The notes under the pieces: model-generated
Told to the model about the DNA's origin: nothing
Database searches by the model: none
What the model saw: the letters and a program-made list of their open reading frames with translations, nothing else
Made by a program: the position numbers and the translations under genes
In this document: piece after piece, positions 1 through 6,888 of the stretch
Numbering within the stretch: the first letter of the stretch is position 1
How the letters are laid out: every line of letters begins with the position of its first letter
Assembly (NCBI RefSeq): GCF_029946515.1
Contig: NZ_JARZHH010000079.1
Span: forward strand, 1-47,053
Direction: 5' to 3'
Origin: Polyangium sp. 6x1
GTDB lineage: Bacteria; Myxococcota_A; Polyangia; Polyangiales; Polyangiaceae
DNA length: 47,053 nucleotides

Positions 1-77
1 TGCACCTCCGCTACCAGAGGTGTCTTCTCCCAGAGTTTGTCCAACATCCCCGTCTCCTCCTCCACCGAGCCCTGGGA

Positions 78-114
78 GGGGGTCAGTTTTAGTGTCGCCA
101 GGGGGTCAGTTTTA
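78..114. repeat. IS21-like end: paired GGGGGTCAGTTTTA repeats
   Basis: The 14-mer GGGGGTCAGTTTTA occurs at 78-91 and again at 101-114, separated by nine bases. Spaced copies of a GGTCAGTTTTA-type motif are typical of the multiple terminal repeats of IS21-family elements. The transposase genes would lie to the left, outside the window. Bases 1-77 hold no recognisable gene. The family assignment rests on the motif only. Confidence 0.45.
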
Positions 115-315
115 CTGACGCTCTACAGGCTCCACCCCGAGCACCCGACGCAGACCGCGATCCCGTCGCTGAGATCATTCCACGAAATCACAGTTCAATC
201 GCTCTGCCGCGGCGCGATTTTGAAGGCGTCAGGGAGTTCCTGACTTTTGTGCACGGTCATGGGCGCCAAGTGGGCTGGATCCACTGAGCAATTCGCCAGC
301 GTGCGGATGGATAGG

Positions 316-333
316 CGCCCAGGCGCCTGGGCG
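316..333. repeat. 18-bp perfect palindrome
   Basis: CGCCCAGGC is followed directly by its exact reverse complement GCCTGGGCG. It sits about 70 bp upstream of the start at 403 and could be an operator for the interrupted gene, but nothing else supports that. The rest of 120-402 shows no convincing gene or promoter. Confidence 0.3.
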
Positions 334-383
334 ACCGGGAAAGCGAACCGTCGATTTCTGCTTGCGCATTGGCATCGGCTATC

Positions 384-2228
384 TCATGACTCAATGAGGC
401 CCATGAAAAACAAAAACGAGCCCGGAGAGCTCGAGCAGGATTCGTCTGCCGAGCAGGATCCAGATCCAGGGGGACACCCTCTCTTTCCGGATCCTGGTAA
501 CACTGACCCCGCGCGGGAACCCTTGCTCCCCAGCACGGAAACCACGCGCTTCGTCTTGCCGCTATCGACCAACTCTCTGACCGGCAGTGTCAGGGCCACG
601 GTGAAGTCGGTGTTCGAAACGGGTCTGATCTCGAACCCATGATCCCGCCTGAACTGCTGGATGAGCGACCGAAGGCTGGAGTCGTCCCCTTCGACGCGCT
701 TTTTTAGCGTATCAAGATACTTTCGCACCTGCTGCACGCTCACGGTTCGGGGCGCGAGGCTCGGCTGCGCATCGCTCTGTTCGATTTCCGCCTCCACCCC
801 CCGAAGCTCTGCGCGTAGCGCACGGACCCGATCCAGGATCGCTGCGTCTGGCGTGTCGTCCTTCGACGACTCGAAGACCTTGAAATACTTTTCAATCGAC
901 GCCTTGAGCGCGTCCCGACGCTTCTTCAGCGCTGCAAGCTTTCGCTGCGCGGTCGGCGGCTCTGCTTGGAGCTTCTTCTGAAGGCGCTCCCAATGCTGCA
1001 TCACCAGAGGAGGCGACGACAAGACCTCGTGCAACCAGTTCCAAACGGCTTCATGGAGTTCGGCCGCCTGAATGACCGGAAACGAGCATATCGTCTTCCC
1101 TCCGAGATGTCTCCGCGAACAGAAATAGTAGCGTCGCTCGCTGTGACCCGAGTTCTTCCCCGAGAGGGGTCCTCCGCAGCCTGGGCATCGCATGAGGCCA
1201 GTCAACGCGAACTGCTCCCTTGGCTTCGCTTTGGCCCTTACACGTTTGACATTGTTTTCGTACGTCTTTATTTGCTGCGCTTGGACCCAAGTCTCCTCGG
1301 AGATGAGCGCAGGGTGCTCTCCCTTGTAACGGGTCTGCTTGTACCGCGGGAGTCGTGACGGAATTCGCTCCTCGTAGGAGGCTTCGTCGAACGCTGTGAA
1401 TCCAGCGTACGCCGGATTGTTGATGATCTTCCAGACGCGGGTTCCAAGGAACGTGCAGCCTTCACGGGTCTTATACCCATGCACATGTAGATGCTGCGCG
1501 ATCCGCCGGCACCCATACCGATACAGCGGCGACGTGTACAGGTGGAAAACGAGCCGGACGATCTCCGCCTCTTTCTCGTCAACGTACCAGCACTTTCCGA
1601 TGGGGTATTCGAGGCACGCCTTCCGGTAAGCTTCGTCCTCGGACACCCCCGCGGCAACGAGATCCTTGATACGGCGCGACTGCGACGTGTAACCGAAAGG
1701 CGGCGGCCCACCACCCACCTTTCCTTTTATGGCCTTACCACGTCTCATCTCGCGAATGCGCTCTCCAGTCAGGTTGACCTCGAGCTCAGACGCAGCGCCG
1801 AGCACCTGAAGAGAAAAGCGCCCATGAGCGCTCTTATAGTCGTAGCGGTTCGTGAAGTCCCAGAGTTCGACCCCCGCTTCTCGAATCAAGCGAAGGAAAC
1901 GCGCCTGAATCTCGTTGTTGCGCCAGAATCGATCCGTATGCCGTGCGCATGCGCCGGCGACCTTGCCCGCGGCGATGTCGTCGAGGAGTTGCTTCAACGC
2001 GGGGCGCTTGTCGGTCCAGAGCTCGGCCGTGACGTGCTTTGGCTCGATATAGATGCGGTAGTCGTACCAACGACGCTGAGCTGCAAGCTCGCGGGCGCGG
2101 GCGCACTGGTTGGGGATGGAAAGGTCAGCCTTTACGCTCTCCTCTCGTGTTACACGCACGTAGAACGCCCACCAGCGCTCCGGGGGCTTTGCGCCCTCGT
2201 CCCAAGATTGCAGCCTGTTGCCGTTCAT
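384..2228 (-). CDS. Large serine recombinase (integrase), C-terminus altered by integration
   Basis: Site-specific DNA recombinase of the large serine family, 614 aa as integrated. A resolvase-type catalytic domain occupies about residues 20-160 (YVRVT near 23-27, LSIPNQ, then HTDRFWRN with the conserved arginines). It is followed by a recombinase domain (about 165-330), a zinc ribbon (CPGCG ... FCSRR) and a coiled-coil-rich region (about 420-500). The position normally holding the catalytic serine (YxRVS) is Thr27, coded ACA, one base away from a serine codon. The frame crosses attL: residues 1-580 are element-encoded, the glycine at 581 spans the core, and the last 33 residues are antisense host sequence. 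In the excised circle the frame would continue into the ORF at 32973-32302. The start overlaps the stop of the upstream gene (ATGA), so the two are probably translationally coupled. Confidence 0.9.
   Translation of the reverse strand: MNGNRLQSWDEGAKPPERWWAFYVRVTREESVKADLSIPNQCARARELAAQRRWYDYRIYIEPKHVTAELWTDKRPALKQLLDDIAAGKVAGACARHTDRFWRNNEIQARFLRLIREAGVELWDFTNRYDYKSAHGRFSLQVLGAASELEVNLTGERIREMRRGKAIKGKVGGGPPPFGYTSQSRRIKDLVAAGVSEDEAYRKACLEYPIGKCWYVDEKEAEIVRLVFHLYTSPLYRYGCRRIAQHLHVHGYKTREGCTFLGTRVWKIINNPAYAGFTAFDEASYEERIPSRLPRYKQTRYKGEHPALISEETWVQAQQIKTYENNVKRVRAKAKPREQFALTGLMRCPGCGGPLSGKNSGHSERRYYFCSRRHLGGKTICSFPVIQAAELHEAVWNWLHEVLSSPPLVMQHWERLQKKLQAEPPTAQRKLAALKKRRDALKASIEKYFKVFESSKDDTPDAAILDRVRALRAELRGVEAEIEQSDAQPSLAPRTVSVQQVRKYLDTLKKRVEGDDSSLRSLIQQFRRDHGFEIRPVSNTDFTVALTLPVRELVDSGKTKRVVSVLGSKGSRAGSVLPGSGKRGCPPGSGSCSADESCSSSPGSFLFFMGLIES
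403..488 (+). pseudogene. 5' fragment of the gene split by the integrated element (continues at 32977)
   Basis: ATG at 403 opens a frame ending in GGHPLFP, the N-terminal signature of the proteins starting at 3861 and 34894. The family then reads (R/x)PETxTGPD, but here it breaks off at 488, exactly at the attL core. The missing part is at 32977-34363. Joining the two gives one uninterrupted 490-aa frame with the full motif GGHPLFPRPETETGPD. In the integrated state the frame runs into element DNA and should be non-functional. An in-frame ATG at 394 is an alternative start. What the protein does is unknown. Confidence 0.8.
465..510. other. attL (B half, CC core 487-488, P' half 489-510)
   Basis: Host gene sequence ends at the CC at 487-488. 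Bases 489-510 are the element arm, which includes AACACTGACCCC. Its reverse complement matches the arm at attR (32953-32974) at 18 of 22 positions, with the same distance to the core dinucleotide. The integrase gene overlaps the site, which is normal for a serine-integrase att site. The core was fixed by requiring that the split gene regain its frame and that the attP arms be symmetric; both conditions give the same base. Confidence 0.8.
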
Positions 2229-2608
2229 GGATCCTCCAGCCCTTCTTCTCTGGCGATCTCCACGAGGAGGCTACTCACGACATCCAGGATCGCATCGCTC
2301 AACTCGAAGCCCTGACCGACGAGCTCCGCCGCGGCCTCGGAGGTCGGCTCGATGCGCGCCGTGACGCTGGGACCCCCCTCGGGAGATGGCGTGAGGTGTA
2401 CCACGAACGACTGCAGCACGGCAGGTGCCGTCTTGCTGGAAACGCGCCGCATGCGCCGAGCGGGGCGCTCGAGGACGCTCGGTTCCACGTTCGCAGACGC
2501 TGGGCGCGAGGCGCGTCCTCCTCCGTTTCCAGCGGTGCCATTCGGTTGGACCGACCCGGTAGACGTCGCCGTGATGGTCGTGGACGAGTCGGAGCGTGAG
2601 TCCGGCAT
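2225..2608 (-). CDS. Small protein coupled to the serine integrase
   Basis: A 127-aa protein with no recognised domain. The N-terminal half is Ser/Thr/Gly/Arg-rich and looks disordered; the C-terminal half (about residues 65-127) looks folded and ends in a likely helix containing AILDVVSSLLVEIAREEG. A good ribosome binding site (GGAGG, six bases before ATG 2608) supports the start. Its TGA overlaps the integrase ATG by four bases, so the genes form one operon. Coupling suggests an integrase accessory role such as a directionality or stability factor, but that is inferred from position only. Confidence 0.65.
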   Translation of the reverse strand: MPDSRSDSSTTITATSTGSVQPNGTAGNGGGRASRPASANVEPSVLERPARRMRRVSSKTAPAVLQSFVVHLTPSPEGGPSVTARIEPTSEAAAELVGQGFELSDAILDVVSSLLVEIAREEGLEDP

Positions 2609-2925
2609 GTCCGCCCTCCTTCCCGAAACGCAAGTCCCGGCGAGGTTCCCCCTCCTCCTCGCCCGGACGCATCTCCCTGGCCGTCAATCGTTACCACGAA
2701 CCCTCGCCCGACCGCAATCGATTTCGCGAGTAATCTCGATGGTTTGCGAGTACGAGATCGACGTGCTCGTTATGCCGTGTTTGATGCGGTCAGCGCGCTC
2801 CCGCCCCTTGATTCACCGTAGTCTGGAGCCGCGCCAGGCCACGATTCGATCCACTTTTCTGTTCGGACGCTCGAGCTTCGACGCAGGTCCATCGGCAAGT
2901 CTCGCAAGCGCTGCCCCATGCGATG

Positions 2926-3012
2926 CAAAAAGTGGATCGGAAAGTGGCACATCGCGAAATTGCCCCCTCGAAAACAGGGGGCTTCCGCGAACGTGATGCC
3001 AAAATCCCCGAG
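2926..3012 (+). repeat. Diverged direct repeat, copy 1
   Basis: It begins AAAAGTGGATCGGAAAGTGG and continues with weaker matches (AAACAGGGG, then a TTCCG-type segment) to the copy at 3164. The inverse CGATCCACTTTT lies near 2846-2858. Such spaced direct and inverted copies could be iterons or operator sites. No function can be assigned from sequence. Confidence 0.5.
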
Positions 3013-3163
3013 CCAGGGAAGGGATACTGCGCTCGAGCCTCGCGTTTTCTGCTGCCGCGTGCCCTCCAAGCCTGGCGTCACTTCTCCGGGAATGTTGGCT
3101 TCACCGCGAACAGGCGTCCGTGAAACATCCGAATGTGCGCCCGGGGGTCGTGCCACAACGCGA

Positions 3164-3250
3164 AAAGTGGATCGAAAAGTGGCGCGACTCGATCGGCACC
3201 AGCCGTGAAACAGGGGTTTCCGAGCGGGACCTCGCGCAAAACCGCAGAAC
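3164..3250 (+). repeat. Diverged direct repeat, copy 2
   Basis: It starts with AAAAGTGGATCGAAAAGTGG, one mismatch in 20 from copy 1, then shares GAAACAGGGG and scattered positions downstream. Spacing between the copies is about 240 bp. Confidence 0.5.
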
Positions 3251-3860
3251 CAGCGGCAATTTCGTCTTGTGGCCTGAACCGTGCATCGAGCTCGTTTCCG
3301 GGTGCTAATGAGCCCCGAGGCGTGCCTCCACGTGATGCGCGACACGCATGGCCCCCGTCCGGGCGGGTCCCCAATCTCAGGACCAGGCCGTCCCCACGGC
3401 GCATCAAGGGCGCGAGCTGGGGCAGCATGGGGTCAGAGTGGCCCAAATCGTGGCCGTTCTCTGGCCCGATGTGGCGATCTGCGAGGAGGCCACTGCAACC
3501 ACAAGGAAAACTTCACGAGTTCTGTACGACACCCCCTGGTTCGTCTCCGCGTGACACATGCGTGCGTCGAGGCGCGGTCGCGTCGCGTGGGAAAGCATAA
3601 GGATATCCGTGGATTGAGTCCCTCGCCTCGCGAGTGTGCGCCCATGGTACGCGCGGATGCTGAGCAAACCAGCAGTCAGGAATGTCCGTACATACGACCC
3701 TGCTCGACAGCGGGAAATCGAGTGCCGCTTCCGGCACTTAGCGGTCGGTTTGGAATGGCCTCATTGCGTTCGTCCGGTGAATTCGACTGTCTCCCAGAAA
3801 AAACCGTTGCAGAGCCGAGTTGTCGAGGTTCACCATGGCCGGAAGCTAGGAGGGGCGAAT

Positions 3861-5663
3861 ATGAGCAGCCCGGATTCCGACGCGCCCGGCGCGTCTGACG
3901 CTGGGGGGCACCCGCTATTTCCACGCCCGGAAACGGCGACGGGCCCCGATATGCGTAAATTCGACCTTATTCAAATCCGCCGCTGGGGGCCCGACGGAAA
4001 AATGGAGGTCTGCCCGAAGACCTTCAAGGGCTCCGAGCTTCGGACCTACGAGCAGATCGTCAACATGTATGGCGGCGGCGAGTATCAGCTCGTCTCGCAA
4101 GATGCGAAGACGCATCAATTCTCGGCCTGGTCCGATAGGATGCGCTTCCCTGGGCCGTCGAAGCCGTTTGTGGACGTCCCCCCGGCGCCTTCGCCGAGCC
4201 CCGCACACGCACCGCAAGGTTATTATGGTGCGCCGTCGCCCTATCCAGCCGCGGGCGGGAGCGAAATGATGGTCGCCATGATGCGCGTCATGTTCGAGAG
4301 CAACGCCGCCGTCCTGAAGCTCTTGGTCGATAGACAGGACGGCGGATCCAACGTCCAGACCGCGCTGGTAAGCAAGTTGCTGGAGCGGTTGCTGGAGCGG
4401 CAGGCGCAGAACCCGCTCGAGTTGCTGCGCGACACCGTGCCCCTCTTGCAAGCCCTTAACGGCGGTGGCGGGAATACGAAGCAGTTCATGCAGGGGGTGG
4501 AATTCGCCAAGGAAGTGCTCGGGACGGGCGGCGGAACGAGCAAGGCCGACGACCTCGGCGAACTCGCAAGCCTGATCAAAACCTTCATGACCGTGAAAGC
4601 AAGCGCTGCCCCGACGAATGCAGCGCAGCAAGCTCCGACCTCGGTTTCATCGGGACCGCAGCCGCAGCCTGCAACGCAACCGGCGCCGACCCGGCCGCGG
4701 AAGACGCGGAAGTCCCAACCGTCGCCGACGAGCCCCCCGGGGTTTCCCGCCCCGTTTTCGCCGTGGCCCTGGCCGTACTTACCCGCCCATTTGTACGGGA
4801 TGATGCATCCCGCATACCAGGCATGGGCCGCCGCTTACGCGCACGCGATGGGCGGCAATACGCCGGTGGTGCCTCCGGCGTATCCGTTCGCGCCTCAGCC
4901 GCCGACCGCCAGTCCAGCCCCGGCGGCCAGCGTGACCTCAGCGGTCAGCGTGGCGCCGTCAGCGCCGCAAGCTGCTCCTGCTTCACCCGACCCTGCGCAG
5001 GAGGACGCCACGATGACCTCCGCGCCGACGGTGGGCGACGACGTACCCGCGCCGGCTGCCCAGACGGAGCTGGTCGACGCTTCGACGGTTACGCCGGCCG
5101 TGGCCGAGGCGGCGCTCGTCGCGCCGACCGTGGCGGACGAGGATCTCGCGGCCGTCACGCCGACGGTGGTTGCCGTCGCTGGGGATCCGGCTGTGGCGGA
5201 CGAGGAGCTCGACGTGGCCAACCACGATTTCGATCCGCTCGCCCCGCTGCGGGCGATCATCGCGGGCCTGCACGCGTCGGCGCCCTCCGGGCCCCTCGCG
5301 GAGGTTCCCGGCTTCCCGGTGCCGTTCGCGCAACCCCCGGGCTTCCCGGCACCGGCGCCGTTCGCGCCACCTCCCGGCTTCCCGGCATCGCCACCATTCG
5401 ACCCGATGACCGCCTTTGCGCTCATGAGCGGTGGTGGATTCCCCCTGCCTCTTTCGAGCACGGCGGACCCACCGGACGACGACGATGATGATGACGACGA
5501 ATCGGACGACGAGGGCGTCGAGGAGAGCGCCACGACAACAGCCGTGCCAGGAGTGATCGCCATGGCTGCCGCTGACCCGGCGTTCGAAGCGGCTCTGCCT
5601 GAAGAACTCCGCCCGATGCTCCGCGCCCTGTTGGGCAAGCCCGGGGGAGGTGGTTTGTCATGA
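3861..5663 (+). CDS. HPLFP-family protein, first gene of the element's structural-like module
   Basis: A 600-aa protein of unknown function. The first 110 residues form a conserved domain shared with the interrupted gene (403/32977) and with 34894: GGHPLFPRPETATGPD, then an FDLIQIRRW segment, GSELRTYEQI, and a YGGGEYQL motif. The rest is long Ala/Pro-rich linker (about 180-540), with PGFPAP-type repeats near 490-520 and a run of Asp near 540. The start at 3861 was chosen over upstream codons because AGGAGG lies just before it and the homologues begin at the same place. The stop overlaps the next ATG (ATGA). A short folded head on a long flexible stalk would suit a surface or scaffold protein; that is inference. 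Confidence 0.7.
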   Translation: MSSPDSDAPGASDAGGHPLFPRPETATGPDMRKFDLIQIRRWGPDGKMEVCPKTFKGSELRTYEQIVNMYGGGEYQLVSQDAKTHQFSAWSDRMRFPGPSKPFVDVPPAPSPSPAHAPQGYYGAPSPYPAAGGSEMMVAMMRVMFESNAAVLKLLVDRQDGGSNVQTALVSKLLERLLERQAQNPLELLRDTVPLLQALNGGGGNTKQFMQGVEFAKEVLGTGGGTSKADDLGELASLIKTFMTVKASAAPTNAAQQAPTSVSSGPQPQPATQPAPTRPRKTRKSQPSPTSPPGFPAPFSPWPWPYLPAHLYGMMHPAYQAWAAAYAHAMGGNTPVVPPAYPFAPQPPTASPAPAASVTSAVSVAPSAPQAAPASPDPAQEDATMTSAPTVGDDVPAPAAQTELVDASTVTPAVAEAALVAPTVADEDLAAVTPTVVAVAGDPAVADEELDVANHDFDPLAPLRAIIAGLHASAPSGPLAEVPGFPVPFAQPPGFPAPAPFAPPPGFPASPPFDPMTAFALMSGGGFPLPLSSTADPPDDDDDDDDESDDEGVEESATTTAVPGVIAMAAADPAFEAALPEELRPMLRALLGKPGGGGLS

Positions 5664-6121
5664 CTGTCCGGATGGGTATCGTTCACTTCCCCTCGAATCT
5701 CGCGAAGGCCCGTTACATGGCCGAAGCGGGAGCGGCGGATGTGTGGCAGCACGAGATCCAACGTTGGGCGGCAGTCTTCAACAAACTGCCCCTTGCGGAC
5801 CGCCCTGCCGCGATTCTCCGGTTCTGTCAATACGCAATCGACTACGTGCGCGATCCCAAGCGCGAGGTCCTGGAAGACTCGTCGGTGACCCTTCTGCGTG
5901 GATTCGGCGATTGTGACGCGAAGACTCGAGTTTTCGTGGCGCTCTGTCGTGCCTGTGGCATCCGCGCGCGGATCTACCCTGTGCGTCCAGCCGAGGATTT
6001 TCCGCACGTTCTCGCCGAAGTGATGATCGGCGGGCAGTGGCGCCGCGCTGACCCGACGATTCTCAATTCCGGCATAAACGATATTCCGCCCGCCTGGAGA
6101 GCAGTCACCAACTACTGGTAA
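5660..6121 (+). CDS. Transglutaminase-like (cysteine protease fold) protein
   Basis: A 153-aa protein matching the transglutaminase-like superfamily. The catalytic triad is visible: Cys85 in GFGDCDAKTR, His116 in DFPHVLAEV and Asp131 in RRADPT, with the usual helix VFVALCRACGIRARIYPV after the Cys. Members cleave or cross-link peptide bonds, and small versions occur in phage and phage-like clusters. There is no signal peptide. It overlaps the upstream stop by four bases and is followed at once by the RadA-like gene, so it belongs to the same operon. A role in maturation or cross-linking of particle proteins is possible but unproven. Confidence 0.75.
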   Translation: MTVRMGIVHFPSNLAKARYMAEAGAADVWQHEIQRWAAVFNKLPLADRPAAILRFCQYAIDYVRDPKREVLEDSSVTLLRGFGDCDAKTRVFVALCRACGIRARIYPVRPAEDFPHVLAEVMIGGQWRRADPTILNSGINDIPPAWRAVTNYW

Positions 6122-6129
6122 GGGGGCTT

Positions 6130-6888
6130 ATGGTAACGCCGCTTCGTTGCGCCGTTTGTCATCGGCGCCGGCCCGAGATTTGCGGTGGATTCTGCGCGTG
6201 CGGGGCATACGTGTGGGAGCCGATACCGATCAAGCCGCCGCCCGGCATCATCGTCGACTCCCTGGAAGGCGGAACTCCGCTCAGGCCAAAGCAATTTCCG
6301 GCGATCCTTGCTGAGGCAATGGGGGGCGTCGTGCTGGGCATGAACATTCTCGTCGGCGGGATACCTGGATCGGGCAAGTCCACCCTCTGTGGCGAGCTCG
6401 CGGCGCAGATGGCCGAACGCCTGGATAGCCTCGCGTATTGGCTCGACGCCGAGCAAAACAGGGACATCGTGCGCGAGCTCTTCCCGAGGACGGGCTCGTC
6501 CACGCAGCGTGTCCGCCTGGTGAGCCGCGAGCGCGGGAGAGCAGGAGCGGGCGCAAGTTTTCGCGACGCGCTGGAAGTCGTGCCGCGAGATGCAGCCGTG
6601 ATCGTCATCGATTCGTTGCAACGGTGGGCGCGCGGTTTCGCGGAGCAGACCGAACTGCTCGATGCCGTGTCGGGCTTGGCCCCGACGGTGCTCGTGGTGT
6701 CACATTTCAATAAGGCCGGCCGGTTCGCTGGACCCGTGGGGAACGAGTACGACGTCGACGCTACCGTCATCGTCGAGCCAGACCGCGTCAAGGTCACGAA
6801 ATGCCGCTGGGCTCTCTGCCCGCGCAGCGTCAAGCGACCTCAAACCTCGGCAACGACGTCGCAAACCGAGAAGGGAGTGGATGGATAA
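6130..6888 (+). CDS. Short RadA/Sms-like P-loop ATPase with N-terminal zinc finger
   Basis: A 252-aa protein. The N-terminus has Cys7, Cys10, Cys22 and Cys24 in a RadA-style zinc motif, followed by a RecA-type core: Walker A GGIPGSGKST (76-85), Walker B VIVIDSL, then SHFNKAGRFAGP and a VKVTKCRWALCP strand that match the RadA pattern of GHVTK-GAIAGP and a terminal VKNRFG. It is much shorter than housekeeping RadA (about 450 aa) and lacks the Lon-like C-terminal domain. RadA promotes branch migration in recombination; here it may serve element DNA processing or packaging. Its TAA overlaps the next ATG. Confidence 0.7.
   Translation: MVTPLRCAVCHRRRPEICGGFCACGAYVWEPIPIKPPPGIIVDSLEGGTPLRPKQFPAILAEAMGGVVLGMNILVGGIPGSGKSTLCGELAAQMAERLDSLAYWLDAEQNRDIVRELFPRTGSSTQRVRLVSRERGRAGAGASFRDALEVVPRDAAVIVIDSLQRWARGFAEQTELLDAVSGLAPTVLVVSHFNKAGRFAGPVGNEYDVDATVIVEPDRVKVTKCRWALCPRSVKRPQTSATTSQTEKGVDG

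Larger units (their letters stand above)
2609..3860. other. 1.25-kb region without a convincing gene; diverged repeats
   Basis: All open frames here have poor codon character and overlap in several frames, so I call none. The region lies between the divergent integrase operon and the large plus-strand module, so promoters, an operator or an origin are expected here; I cannot identify them. A diverged repeat pair (2926-3012 and 3164-3250) and an inverted copy of its core near 2846-2858 are the only clear structure. Confidence 0.5.

Noticed and set aside
2770-3345. Minus-strand ORF of 191 aa in the gap after the integrase operon
   Set aside because: No ribosome site, overlapping open frames on both strands, and it contains the non-coding repeat pair.
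3636-3860. Upstream start for the HPLFP gene at 3861
   Set aside because: No similarity to the homologues, no ribosome site; AGGAGG and the conserved N-terminus point to 3861.
4895-6007. Long minus-strand ORF (370 aa)
   Set aside because: Low-complexity Ser/Ala sequence complementary to the 3861 and 5660 genes; a GC-driven shadow.
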